Below, piece after piece: positions 1-8,399 of a stretch of 64,000 bases of DNA. Each line of letters starts with the position of its first letter. The stretch's first letter is position 1. The stretch is from the NCBI RefSeq assembly GCF_041737375.1, contig NZ_JBGSRV010000010.1, forward strand, positions 1-64,000, given 5' to 3'. The notes under the pieces were generated by a model. That model was not told where the DNA came from and made no database searches. It saw only the letters and a program-made list of their open reading frames with translations. The position numbers and the translations under genes were made by a program. This DNA comes from Vampirovibrio sp041737375 (GTDB taxonomy: Bacteria; Cyanobacteriota; Vampirovibrionia; Vampirovibrionales; Vampirovibrionaceae).

Positions 1-650
1 GAATCTTACGATTCAGTGTCAGTATCTACCTCGCAGCAGATACCTCGAAATCTTCAGGATAATTCCTGTCCTTGGCTCGCGTTATATTAGATTTGAACGG
101 AGTCTTTTTAATGTTCCAATATTCAGTTTTCAAAGTACGAGGGGAGGTTTTGAGCCACTCACTTTCGGAGTTCATCTCTGCTTGAGAGGGGCTCGTTGTT
201 GAGTGGAGTATCATCCTATTTCGGTCGGTTTTTGTTGTCAACCTTCCGATTTACGTTTCTTTATCTTTTACTTTGAACACCATCTTTTTTTGAGTATCAA
301 ATCCAGATGGGGGAAAGGTGAGAGAGTGGGAAACGTGCGCCTCAACTGCGCTTCGATGAATTAATATTAGCCCAGAGATTTTGGATTGCAAGCCCTTTTT
401 TTCATATTTTTCAAAAATCTAAAATCACAATACTGCTCTTAATTTTCAGGAAATTAGAAGCCCTATTAACTTCAATGATTGGTTTCCCGGTTATGAAATT
501 AACTCTTAAAAAGATGCAGCAGGTGTTTCACACCAATCAAAAAACTGCAAACTCAGCCAATTGTTTTTTGATCATTCAGATCTTAAAAAAATTCTTTTCA
601 AGACATTTTAGTGATTTAAAAAATATATAGATCCTTAACCCTCAACCGAT
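1..650. other. AT-rich gene-poor stretch
   Basis: About 650 bases with no convincing gene. The only open frame (26-241, minus strand, TTG start, 71 codons) has a low-complexity polar translation, no clear ribosome binding site and no recognisable domain, so it is not called. The second half is markedly AT-rich with runs of A and T. No tRNA, CRISPR or repeat array was seen. It could hold the end of a gene lying outside the window. Confidence 0.5.
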
Positions 651-652
651 CG

Positions 653-685
653 AAAAAAGCCTTGGTAGAGACACCAAGGCTTTTT
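653..685 (-). terminator. Rho-independent terminator of the suf operon
   Basis: An 8-bp perfect stem (659-666 with 673-680, GCCTTGGT/ACCAAGGC, 6-nt loop) is flanked by an A-run (653-658) and a T-run (681-685), so it can work in both directions. It lies 45 bp past the sufU stop codon and is the natural end of the minus-strand suf transcript. Confidence 0.85.
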
Positions 686-729
686 AAAATTTAAAAAATA
701 GTGATTATTTCAACCAGGTTCAACCCGGA

Positions 730-1179
730 CTATTCGGTAGAAACTTCCGATTGACCTTGCAATGCGGCGCCCAAAGTGTGCCAAGCCAAGGTGGCGCACT
801 TCACCCGAACCGGATATTCCTGCACCCCTGACAAAATAGTGAGACGCCCCAAGTGATGCGGCTGACTTTCATCCAGTTCACCCAACAGCAATTTCTGAAA
901 CTCTTCCCGCATCTGCAAGGCTTCCTGCTTGGTTTTGCCCTTCACCGCGTTGGTCATTAGCGAAGCACTGGCCTTGGCAATGGCACAACCATCCCCCTGA
1001 AAGCCAATGTCCTCGATGGTTCCCTGATCATCCAGTTTGGTGTAAACGGCAAATTGATCGCCACAAAGCGGGTTTTTACCCAAAGCGTAAGCATTGGCCG
1101 ACTCCAGCACCTTGAAATTGCGAGGCTTTTTATTGTGTTCCAGAATAATTTGCTGATAAAGCTCGTTATAGTCAGACAT
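730..1179 (-). CDS. sufU: SufU-type Fe-S cluster assembly / sulfur-relay protein
   Basis: A NifU/IscU-like protein of 149 aa, the usual SufU length. The three conserved cysteines are present: C39 in NPLCGD (with D41), C65 in GDGCAI and C128 in VKCATLAWHT. The 20-odd residue insertion between the second and third cysteine regions (about 80-110) is typical of SufU rather than IscU. In Bacillus, SufU is a zinc-dependent sulfurtransferase that takes persulfide sulfur from SufS; the same role is inferred here because sufU is the last gene of the suf operon, 12 bp after sufS. Cytosolic. No SufE is seen nearby, which agrees with SufU being the SufS partner. Confidence 0.93.
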   Translation of the reverse strand: MSDYNELYQQIILEHNKKPRNFKVLESANAYALGKNPLCGDQFAVYTKLDDQGTIEDIGFQGDGCAIAKASASLMTNAVKGKTKQEALQMREEFQKLLLGELDESQPHHLGRLTILSGVQEYPVRVKCATLAWHTLGAALQGQSEVSTE

Positions 1180-1191
1180 GAGGGGTGCCTT

Positions 1192-2469
1192 TTAGTTAAA
1201 CAGATTCACGACAATCCGCACGGCTTTCACCAGCGCGTCAATATCTTCACGGGTGTTGTAGAACGAGAAAGAAGCTCTGGCGGTGGCCGGAACCCCAAAT
1301 CGCTCCATAACCGGCTGAGCGCAATGATGCCCCGCTCGAATGGCAATGCCTTCCCGATCCAGAATGGTGCCAATATCGTGCGGGTGCGCCCCCTTAAGGG
1401 TAAAAGACAAAATGCCTGCCTTATGCGACGCAGTGCCAATCAGGCGCACTTCAGGAATCTCCAGCATTTGCGCGGTGGCATAAGCCAGCAATTCATGTTC
1501 ATAAACCCCGATGCGATCCAGACCAATGGCACTTAAGTAATCAACGGCGGTTGCCAGTGCGATCACCTCGGCAATGGCGGGGGTGCCTGCCTCAAATTTG
1601 GCCGGAGGTTTGGCAAATACCGTTTTCTCAAAAGAAACCGAATGAATCATATCCCCGCCAAACTGGTAGGGCGGCATGATTTCCAGATATTTCATTTTGC
1701 CGTACAAAATACCCACCCCGGTTGGGCCGTAAAGCTTGTGAGCCGAAAACGTAAAAAAGTCACAATCCAGCGCCTGCAAATCCACGCTCATGTGGGGGGC
1801 AGATTGCGCCCCATCCACCAACACCGGAATATCCAGCGCATGGGCTTTCTCAATAATTTCCCGAATGGGGTTGACCGTGCCCAGAGCATTGGAGACATGA
1901 CCCACCGCCACCAGCTTCACCCGATCCGTCAATAAACGGTCGAAGGCGTCCATGTCCATCTCGCCAGCGTCCGTAATGGGCACCACCTGAAGGACGGCGT
2001 CTTTTTCCAAACAAAGCTGCTGCCAGGGCACCAGATTGGCATGGTGTTCCATAGCGGAAATCAGAATATGATCGCCCGCCTGAATAAATTTGCGCCCATA
2101 AGTGGCGGCCACCAGATTAATGGATTCCGTGGTGCCACGGGTAAAAATAATTTCAGAAGGAGAGGCCGCATTTAAAAATTGAGCCACCTTGGTCCGACTG
2201 GCATCAAAATCCCGAGTGGATTGCTCGCTGAGTTTATAAACCCCCCGGCGCACTGTTCCGTTCTCATGGGCGTAGTAATTGGCGATTCGATCAATGACCA
2301 CCTGAGGTTTTTGTGTGGTTGCGGCGTTATCCAGATAGACCAGCGGCTTGCCATGCACCTGCTGGCGCAACACCGGAAAATCCGATCGCAAACGCAGGGC
2401 TTCCGCCGGATCGATAGGATTAACGGATTGACTGGCGCTCATTACTTCATCCAAAACACTTTGACCCAT
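1192..2469 (-). CDS. sufS: Cysteine desulfurase SufS
   Basis: A group II PLP-dependent cysteine desulfurase of 425 aa. It releases sulfur from L-cysteine as a protein-bound persulfide for Fe-S assembly. Visible signatures are the PLP lysine K245 in FSAHKLYGPTG, the cofactor region around residues 137-145 (SAMEHHANLVPW) and the catalytic cysteine C383 in RAGHHCAQP, the short RxGHHCA loop of SufS rather than the long IscS loop. It starts 4 bp after sufD and is followed 12 bp later by sufU, its probable sulfur acceptor. The ATG at 2469 gives a roughly 20-residue N-terminal extension before the conserved LRSDFPVL segment; no better internal start was seen. Confidence 0.96.
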   Translation of the reverse strand: MGQSVLDEVMSASQSVNPIDPAEALRLRSDFPVLRQQVHGKPLVYLDNAATTQKPQVVIDRIANYYAHENGTVRRGVYKLSEQSTRDFDASRTKVAQFLNAASPSEIIFTRGTTESINLVAATYGRKFIQAGDHILISAMEHHANLVPWQQLCLEKDAVLQVVPITDAGEMDMDAFDRLLTDRVKLVAVGHVSNALGTVNPIREIIEKAHALDIPVLVDGAQSAPHMSVDLQALDCDFFTFSAHKLYGPTGVGILYGKMKYLEIMPPYQFGGDMIHSVSFEKTVFAKPPAKFEAGTPAIAEVIALATAVDYLSAIGLDRIGVYEHELLAYATAQMLEIPEVRLIGTASHKAGILSFTLKGAHPHDIGTILDREGIAIRAGHHCAQPVMERFGVPATARASFSFYNTREDIDALVKAVRIVVNLFN

Positions 2470-2473
2470 GATC

Positions 2474-3847
2474 TCAGGCTCCTAATTGCCGCTTCAGCGA
2501 GGCATCCGCGCGGTGCAAGTTTTCCAGTACCCGGCCATCCAGCCAGTGGCGAACCAGTGGATTGGCAATGCGCTGAATGATTTCCTCGGCAAACCCGTAG
2601 GTTAACAACGATTGGGCCAGTTCTCGGCTTAAGCCCCGGCTGGCCAGATAAAAGAGTTGATCGGCTTCCAGTTGCCCAACCGTAGCCCCGTGTGCGCATT
2701 TCACGTCATCGGCGTTAATTTGCAACTGAGGGCGAGTCCAAACCTTGGCCTCATCGGATAACAACAGGTTTTTATTAAGCTGTTGAGAATTGGTTCCATT
2801 GGCCCCAGCCGCCACAAACACCAAGCCGTTAAACTCGGATTTTCCAGCGTCATCTAAAATACCCTTGTAGAACTGATCGCTTGAGCAATGAGGAACCCAA
2901 TGCTCGGTGACGGTTTGATGATAAATTTCGGTAGACCCGGTTAAAACATCCAACCCGTTCAGCGTCACTTCGGCGTTTTCACCTTTCAGCAAGGTACTCA
3001 CGCTATGGCGGGCGGTTTGACCACTTAAGGTGACCGTAGACAGCGTCAGCTTGGCATTTTCAGCAAGCGTGCTGCGGGTGGCCGTTAAATGCCAACCCTG
3101 AGGGGCTTCATTCAAAACCAGACTACATTCGGCTTGAGCGCCTTCCGCCAGTAAAAATTCCTGCACAGAATTGTTGAAATACAAATGCTCGCCCAGGCCC
3201 ACATGGGCAATGGCCATATTCACCTGAGCGTTGCGGCCCAGCGAAATCAGGTTGCGGGGATATGCCGCCCGAGGCTCAGCGCTGCCCGTAGTCAGATACA
3301 ACACCTGAATCAGAGGCGTCACCGTGGTATCGTCTGGCACATGAATCAGGGCGCCATCTTCGAATAAAGCGGTATTCAGAGCCACAAAAGCATCTGGCTC
3401 CTGGGCCAACCCTTGGGCCAACACCGATTTAACGGGTTCCGGCTGAGTGTCCATGGCGGCCTTCAGGCTGCCAACCACCACACCCGCAGGCAATGCGGAC
3501 GTTGAAGATACATCCGCATCAAAACGACCATTCACAAAAACCAGATGAATCACATCCGCGCCCGGTTCACCCAGCAAGTAGGGCTGTAAGGTAGCCTTGG
3601 AAACAGGCAAGGCAGCGGTGTGCGGTTGAAATGGCAAGCCTAACAGCGGACGGATATTAATATATTTCCAGGCTTCCAGCTTGCGGGTAGGAAGTCCTAG
3701 CTGATCAAAGCGAGACAGTGCGTTCAGGCGAAGGGCCTGCAACCAGTCGGCAGTTTCCGGCAAAATGGCCTGTAGGCGCTGCCGAAAGCTTTGCTCGTAT
3801 AAAGTTTGTACAGATTGGGGTTTTGCGGAAGCCACCATGCTCATCAT
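2474..3847 (-). CDS. sufD: Fe-S assembly scaffold subunit SufD
   Basis: A 457-aa SufB/SufD-family protein with the C-terminal beta-helix core (for example the ADDVKCAHGATVGQLE region and the SRGLSRELAQSLL segment). SufD pairs with SufB in the cytosolic SufBC2D scaffold. It is more divergent than SufB and lacks SufB's cysteine-rich N-terminal half, as usual for SufD. Its ATG overlaps the sufC stop by 4 nt (3844-3847), a sign of translational coupling, and sufS begins 4 bp downstream. The start is MMSMVASAKP; an ATG one codon downstream is equally possible. Confidence 0.93.
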   Translation of the reverse strand: MMSMVASAKPQSVQTLYEQSFRQRLQAILPETADWLQALRLNALSRFDQLGLPTRKLEAWKYINIRPLLGLPFQPHTAALPVSKATLQPYLLGEPGADVIHLVFVNGRFDADVSSTSALPAGVVVGSLKAAMDTQPEPVKSVLAQGLAQEPDAFVALNTALFEDGALIHVPDDTTVTPLIQVLYLTTGSAEPRAAYPRNLISLGRNAQVNMAIAHVGLGEHLYFNNSVQEFLLAEGAQAECSLVLNEAPQGWHLTATRSTLAENAKLTLSTVTLSGQTARHSVSTLLKGENAEVTLNGLDVLTGSTEIYHQTVTEHWVPHCSSDQFYKGILDDAGKSEFNGLVFVAAGANGTNSQQLNKNLLLSDEAKVWTRPQLQINADDVKCAHGATVGQLEADQLFYLASRGLSRELAQSLLTYGFAEEIIQRIANPLVRHWLDGRVLENLHRADASLKRQLGA

Positions 3848-4629
3848 GCCTCTTGTCCAGCTAGCAAACCGGCTTTTTCAAGAAGCCAGTCGTAGCCTTT
3901 TTCTTCCAGTTCCAAAGCCAGCTCCTTGCCCCCGGATTTAATAATGCGACCCTCGGCCAACACATGAACGAAATCCGGAACAATGTAGTTCAGCAAACGC
4001 TGATAGTGGGTCACCAAAATCATGCCATTTTCAGCGCTGCGTAGGGTATTGACTCCGTGGGCCACAATCCGCAGGGCATCAATATCCAAACCGGAATCGG
4101 TTTCATCCAGAACGGCCAGCGTGGGTTCCAGCACCGCCATTTGTAAAATCTCGTTCCGTTTTTTCTCCCCGCCAGAAAAGCCTTCGTTGACCGAACGCTT
4201 GTTCAGCAATTCAGGATCCATTTCTACAATTTTGGCCTTTTCAGCCAGCAAATCCTCAAACTCCAGCGGGTCCAGTTCATCTTTGCCGTGATGGGTCATT
4301 TTGGCGTTATAGGCCATCCGTAAGAATCCGGCGTTATTGACCCCCGGTACTTCCACCGGGTACTGAAAGGCCAAGAACACACCGTCACGGGCCCGCTCTT
4401 CCGCTTCCAGTGCCAACAGGTTTTGGCCCTTGTAAAGCACTTCCCCGCTGGTTACCTCAAAAGCGGGATGACCCACCAACACCTTGGACAAGGTACTTTT
4501 GCCGGAACCGTTCGGCCCCATAATGGCATGCACTTCACCCGGCTGAATGGTCAGGTTAATGCCGTTTAGAATATTCACGCCATTCACGCTGGCGTGGAGA
4601 TTTTTCACTTCAAGAATGGGGGTAGTCAC
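3844..4629 (-). CDS. sufC: Fe-S assembly ATPase SufC
   Basis: An ABC-type ATPase of 261 aa without membrane segments, the energy-providing subunit of SufBC2D. It has a Walker A (GPNGSGKSTLS, about residues 38-48), an FSGGEKKRNE signature loop characteristic of SufC, a Walker B LAVLDETDSGLD and the H-loop VTHYQR. The start codon is GTG at 4629, with GGAG about 11 nt upstream. It lies 66 bp after sufB and overlaps sufD by 4 nt. Confidence 0.96.
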   Translation of the reverse strand: MTTPILEVKNLHASVNGVNILNGINLTIQPGEVHAIMGPNGSGKSTLSKVLVGHPAFEVTSGEVLYKGQNLLALEAEERARDGVFLAFQYPVEVPGVNNAGFLRMAYNAKMTHHGKDELDPLEFEDLLAEKAKIVEMDPELLNKRSVNEGFSGGEKKRNEILQMAVLEPTLAVLDETDSGLDIDALRIVAHGVNTLRSAENGMILVTHYQRLLNYIVPDFVHVLAEGRIIKSGGKELALELEEKGYDWLLEKAGLLAGQEA

Positions 4630-4695
4630 GATGGGGATTTCTCCATTTTAAATTTAAATTTAAAAATTGTTGTGATTCACCGTTCAACGCAGGGG

Positions 4696-6135
4696 TTAGC
4701 CCACACTGTTTTCCAGTTTTAAGCCCAGCAGGCGGGTGGCTTCCACCGCAAATTCGCCGGGTAGTTCCTTAAACACGTCTTTGCAGAAGCCGTTGATAAT
4801 GGCGGAAACGGCGTCTTCGGTGCCAATGCCCCGCTGGTGGAAGTAAAACAGTTGTTCTTCGCTAATTTTGGAAGTAGAGGCTTCATGCTCCATTTGAGCC
4901 GAAGCATTGGCAATGTCCACATACGGGTAGGTGTTGGCCTGACAGCTGCCACCAATCAGCATGGAATCGCACTGGGTGTAGTTCCGGGCACCTTCGGCGG
5001 ATTTTTTAATGGACACCAGCCCACGGTAGGAGTTGCTGGATTTTCCGGCGGAAATGCCTTTGGAAATAATGGTGCTTTTGGTGTTTTTGCCGATATGCAC
5101 CATCTTGGTGCCGGTATCAGCCTGCTGCAAGTGGTTGGTCAGCGCCACAGAATAAAACTCGCCCACCGAGTTATCGCCTTCCAGAATACAACTGGGGTAT
5201 TTCCAGGTAATGGCGGAGCCGGTTTCCACCTGAGTCCAGGAAATTTTGGCGTTTTCGCCCGCACAACGGCCCCGCTTGGTTACAAAGTTATAAATACCGC
5301 CCTTGCCCGTTTTGGGATCGCCGGAAAACCAGTTTTGCACTGTGGAATATTTAATATTCGCATTTTTGGCGGCATACAGTTCCACCACGGCGGCATGCAG
5401 TTGATTGGTGTCAAACTTGGGGGCGGTGCAACCTTCCAGATAACTCACCTGACTACCTTCTTCCGCAATAATCAGGGTGCGCTCAAATTGACCGGAACCT
5501 TCCGTGTTGATGCGGAAATAGGTGGACAATTCCATAGGGCATTTAACGCCTTTGGGAATGTAGACAAACGAACCATCCGTAAACACGGCGGAATTCAGGG
5601 CAGAAAAGTAGTTATCGGTCACCGGCACCACGCTGCCCATGTACTGTTTAATCAAATCCGCATACTCGTGCAGGGCTTCGGAAATGGAGCAGAACACCAC
5701 GCCGTGTTTCAGCAAATCTTTTTTAAAGGTGGTGGCCACTGATACGCTATCAAACACGGCATCCACCGCCACGTTGGCCAGTTTTTTCTGTTCCGAAAGC
5801 GGCAGGCCCAACTTATCGAAGGTACGCAGCAGTTCAGGATCCACCTCATCCAGGCTTTTCAACTTTTCTTTAGGCGGCTTGGGGGCAGAGTAGTAAATAA
5901 TGTCCTGATAATCAATTTTGGGATAACCCAAATGCGCCCAGTCCGGCTCTTCCATTTTTAGCCAATGCCGAAAAGCGTTCAGCCGGAAGGTCAACATCCA
6001 CTCCGGCTCGCCTTTTTTCTTGGAAATCAGACGTACGGTATCCTCTGAAAGCCCCTTGGGAATGATATCCGCCTCGATATCGGTGCGAAAACCATACTTG
6101 TACTCTTGGTTGGTCAGGGATTCAAGGCTTTTCAT
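4696..6135 (-). CDS. sufB: Fe-S assembly scaffold SufB
   Basis: A 479-aa SufB, the subunit on which the nascent Fe-S cluster is built together with SufC and SufD. Length and sequence match the highly conserved family: the YYSAPKP motif near residue 90, VFTDGSFVYIPKGVKC in the middle, and the C-terminal region with QCDSMLIGG, EHEASTSKI and FYFHQRGIG. The ATG at 6135 has GGAG about 10 nt upstream. It is the first structural gene of the operon and lies 114 bp downstream of the MerR-type regulator. That gap contains a perfect 6-bp hairpin (6169-6184) but no convincing separate promoter. Confidence 0.97.
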   Translation of the reverse strand: MKSLESLTNQEYKYGFRTDIEADIIPKGLSEDTVRLISKKKGEPEWMLTFRLNAFRHWLKMEEPDWAHLGYPKIDYQDIIYYSAPKPPKEKLKSLDEVDPELLRTFDKLGLPLSEQKKLANVAVDAVFDSVSVATTFKKDLLKHGVVFCSISEALHEYADLIKQYMGSVVPVTDNYFSALNSAVFTDGSFVYIPKGVKCPMELSTYFRINTEGSGQFERTLIIAEEGSQVSYLEGCTAPKFDTNQLHAAVVELYAAKNANIKYSTVQNWFSGDPKTGKGGIYNFVTKRGRCAGENAKISWTQVETGSAITWKYPSCILEGDNSVGEFYSVALTNHLQQADTGTKMVHIGKNTKSTIISKGISAGKSSNSYRGLVSIKKSAEGARNYTQCDSMLIGGSCQANTYPYVDIANASAQMEHEASTSKISEEQLFYFHQRGIGTEDAVSAIINGFCKDVFKELPGEFAVEATRLLGLKLENSVG

Positions 6136-6168
6136 GCCGGTTTACTCCATTCGGGGTTCAATGCTGTA

Positions 6169-6184
6169 AAGTCCGGGGGGACTT
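6169..6184. other. Short perfect hairpin between merR-type gene and sufB
   Basis: AAGTCC and GGACTT form a perfect 6-bp inverted repeat around a GGGG (plus strand) loop, 34 bp before the sufB start. There is no T-run on the minus strand, so it is not a classical terminator. It could be a processing or stability element that sets the sufB/regulator ratio; this is inference only. Confidence 0.3.
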
Positions 6185-6249
6185 GGGGATTGCGGCTGAG
6201 ACGGATTTATTTTTGCGGGCAAAGGGATCGTAACCGGTTGCAAGGCAAC

Positions 6250-6756
6250 CTAATTATGAACTTCCAGAAAAGAACAGGTTTCAGAACAACTGGCGTGAGG
6301 GTCGGTATCCAAGCAGGGAGAACAAACCTTGTCCAGCAAGTCCAGACGATGCTCAATATCCGCGTTCAACGTGGTGAGCTGGGTAATTTTGTCGTGGATA
6401 AAGTGCTTTTGCTGGCTCAAGGAGTCCCGGGTCTGGGCAATCTGCTCTTCCTTGGTAAAATTTCGGCTTTTGGAATACGGCCCCAGCACCTTCAAAATTT
6501 CATCCAGCGAAAAATTGAGGCCTTGTAGGGCCAAAACCGCGTTAATGCGCTTAAGGGAATGGTGATTATAAAGCCGATACTTCCCGGAGGAGCGCTTGAC
6601 CGGGCCAATCAAGTCCATTTCTTCGTAGTAGCGCAAGGTTCTTACGGTTACATCGCACAGCTTTGCCAATGCGCCAATGGTTAAAAACTGGGCCTCTTCT
6701 TTTTCAGGCTCAGGCGCTTCAAACAAGGGTTGCTGGCTTTGCGAATTGCTTTGCAT
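6250..6756 (-). CDS. MerR-family regulator with C-terminal cysteine cluster (putative Fe-S sensor of suf)
   Basis: 168 aa from the ATG at 6756, chosen because GGAGG lies about 10 nt upstream; an upstream ATG at 6783 would add nine residues without as good a site. Residues 23-95 form a MerR winged helix-turn-helix (FLTIGALAKLCDV, VRTLRYYEEMDLIGP, SGKYRLYN), followed by a long dimerisation helix. The tail carries four cysteines, C145-x2-C148-x8-C157-x3-C161. SoxR of the same family binds a 2Fe-2S cluster with four C-terminal cysteines, but its spacing differs. Position immediately upstream of sufBCDSU suggests regulation of Fe-S assembly. Cofactor and target are inferred; zinc or another metal is the main alternative. 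Confidence 0.85.
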   Translation of the reverse strand: MQSNSQSQQPLFEAPEPEKEEAQFLTIGALAKLCDVTVRTLRYYEEMDLIGPVKRSSGKYRLYNHHSLKRINAVLALQGLNFSLDEILKVLGPYSKSRNFTKEEQIAQTRDSLSQQKHFIHDKITQLTTLNADIEHRLDLLDKVCSPCLDTDPHASCSETCSFLEVHN

Positions 6757-6878
6757 TCGGGGAATACCTCCGACACACGCCATGCTCTATGTTCTGAAAT
6801 CAGAAGCATTAACAGTGGGCCAAATCAGTTGAAAAACACAGTGAGATTTTTAAAGAAAATCAAGGTTCTAATAGCATT

Positions 6879-6907
6879 AGCATAGAACGGATTAACGTTA
6901 ACGTCAA
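6879..6907 (-). promoter_or_regulatory. Promoter and putative operator of the MerR-type gene and suf operon
   Basis: Read on the minus strand: -35 TTGACG (6907-6902), 17-bp spacer, -10 TATGCT (6884-6879), about 120 bp before the regulator start. The palindrome TTAACGTTAA (6892-6901) fills much of the spacer, and a second dyad GTTCTA-N12-TAGAAC (6865-6888) covers the -10. MerR-family proteins bind between -35 and -10. A 17-bp spacer, not the stretched 19-20 bp of classical MerR-activated promoters, would suit repression or autoregulation. Confidence 0.6.
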
Positions 6908-7198
6908 GGTAAGCCTTTGAGAATTCTCAACTTGTACGTTGACGTGAGAGTGGGTGTTGCCGTATTGTGCCAAGCCCACCCAGGCGTGTCAACCCTGGAA
7001 TTACGGCAAAAAGTCATGAAACCCAAGCCATTGCGCCCCAGCCATCAAAAAAGGAGTGCATTGGGCCACAAACTCCCTCATCAAGTACTCCATCTCGCTG
7101 ATAAAAGCGGGCCAATCGCTTGAATCAATCAAAATATGGGTATAGTACAGAGGTCCTGCTCCAGTGCTGCGTTGTTGATTGGGTAACCGTCATTTTCC
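6908..7198. other. Intergenic region upstream of a small membrane protein
   Basis: A divergent intergenic stretch between the suf regulator promoter and the gene at 7199. A 68-codon TTG-start frame (6917-7123, plus) has no ribosome binding site and no recognisable features and is not called. A weak plus-strand promoter is possible at 7120-7146 (TTGAAT, 15-bp spacer, TATAGT). Nothing else was seen. Confidence 0.4.
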
Positions 7199-7477
7199 AT
7201 GAGTAAACAAGAAAAAATCTTTCTTTTTTGTGTGGGCGTCTTTTCGCTGACATTGGTGCTGGTGAGTTTTTTTTGGCGCTCTAACCAATACTATAGCGAT
7301 GCCTACGCCCCGGTTGTGGAAAAATCCAACGCCAAACGGGCCATTGCTGAAGAAAACCGGAAAAACGAGGGGAAAACAGGACGTTACACCCCTAAAAACT
7401 CTGAGCAGCCCTTGCCTTCCGGTTTTAGAGAGCGAGATATCGACAAAAAAGAAGGCGATCGCTTCTCCACCTATTAA
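7199..7477 (+). CDS. Small single-pass membrane protein, unknown function
   Basis: 92 aa, not recognised. After a short charged start (MSKQEKIF) there is one strong hydrophobic helix (about residues 7-26, LFCVGVFSLTLVLVSFFW), then a hydrophilic, lysine- and glutamate-rich tail predicted to be disordered. This resembles a membrane-anchored tail or an uncleaved signal anchor. It stands alone on the plus strand, with its stop 22 bp from the convergent panC end. The start is the first ATG after a long gap; no strong ribosome binding site was seen. Confidence 0.6.
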   Translation: MSKQEKIFLFCVGVFSLTLVLVSFFWRSNQYYSDAYAPVVEKSNAKRAIAEENRKNEGKTGRYTPKNSEQPLPSGFRERDIDKKEGDRFSTY

Positions 7478-7499
7478 CCCATTTTAAAAACCAGCGAGG

Positions 7500-8372
7500 C
7501 TAGTCCAGTGCCAGGTTATCAATCAGCCGAACCTGATTGACATAGGCCGCAATCAACAAGCGGGTACCGGCTATCAGATGATCCACCGGTTGAAAGGTTT
7601 GAGCGTCCACCAGCGCCAAATATTGAATCTCAAAGCGCACGGAGCCATCCAGCCACTGGGACAGCACCCGCTCACAAGCCGCATCCAGCGTTGGCTGCGT
7701 GGGCAATGGCGACGTGGCGGTTTGATAAGCTTGCCGAACCTCGGTCAGAATACGGTATAACAGCAGTGCGGCCTGCTGCTCTCCTGCCGATTTCAAATAC
7801 TGATTTCTGGAACTCAAGGCCAAGCCCTGCTGATTGCGAAGGGTGGGATGGGCCAGCACTTGCACGGGCAAGTGTAAATCCTGAACCATTTTGCGAATGA
7901 CCGCCAGTTGCTGGGCGTCTTTTTCTCCAAAAATGGCCATATCCGGACGAATTAGATTGAACAGCTTTAAAACCACCGTGGCCACGCCCGTAAAATGTCC
8001 GGGGCGAAACGCACCGCAATACAAAGCGGTCATATCGGAAGGCGGAACCACCATGGTGAGCTGGCCCATGCCAGCCGGGTACATTTCCTCAGCCTCCGGG
8101 GCAAACACCACATCCACCCCCAGTTGTTGACAGCAATCCAAATCCTGTTGAATGGGCCGGGGATAGGCCGCCAAATCTTCCTGCGGGCCAAACTGCAGCG
8201 GATTGACAAAAATACTGACCACCACAATGTCCGCCAGTTCACGGGCTTGACGAATGAGGGCCTGATGCCCCTCGTGCAAAGCGCCCATGGTGGGTACCAG
8301 CGCAATTTTTTTTCCCTGCCATTGGGCATATTGAAGCTGATAATCAGACCGCTTTTTTAAAACAAGCATCAT
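7500..8372 (-). CDS. panC: Pantothenate synthetase
   Basis: 290 aa. Joins pantoate and beta-alanine with ATP to make pantothenate, the last step before coenzyme A synthesis. Typical family marks are VPTMGALHEGHQALI near residues 27-41, the FVNPLQFGPQEDLAAYPR segment, the FGEKDAQQLAVI motif and SSRNQYL near residue 190. Cytosolic. It follows panB by 27 bp on the same strand. Two ATGs begin the frame; AGG about 6 nt upstream favours the first. A typical alpha-ketoacid precursor gene is not in the window. Confidence 0.96.
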   Translation of the reverse strand: MMLVLKKRSDYQLQYAQWQGKKIALVPTMGALHEGHQALIRQARELADIVVVSIFVNPLQFGPQEDLAAYPRPIQQDLDCCQQLGVDVVFAPEAEEMYPAGMGQLTMVVPPSDMTALYCGAFRPGHFTGVATVVLKLFNLIRPDMAIFGEKDAQQLAVIRKMVQDLHLPVQVLAHPTLRNQQGLALSSRNQYLKSAGEQQAALLLYRILTEVRQAYQTATSPLPTQPTLDAACERVLSQWLDGSVRFEIQYLALVDAQTFQPVDHLIAGTRLLIAAYVNQVRLIDNLALD

Positions 8373-8399
8373 ATAAAACCTGAAACCTCTGACAAGAAC

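Noticed and set aside
26..241. 71-codon minus-strand frame near the left edge
   Set aside because: TTG start, no ribosome binding site, polar low-information translation and no domain; treated as chance.
4837..5742. 301-codon plus-strand frame
   Set aside because: Lies fully antisense to sufB, whose protein is highly conserved; a codon-bias shadow. Many other long frames opposite real genes were left out for the same reason.
6917..7123. 68-codon frame upstream of the small membrane protein
   Set aside because: TTG start without ribosome binding site and no recognisable feature.
7450..7462. GCGATCGC (cyanobacterial HIP1) as a lineage marker
   Set aside because: Only a few copies were seen by eye, not the dense pattern of HIP1-rich cyanobacteria; no count was made.
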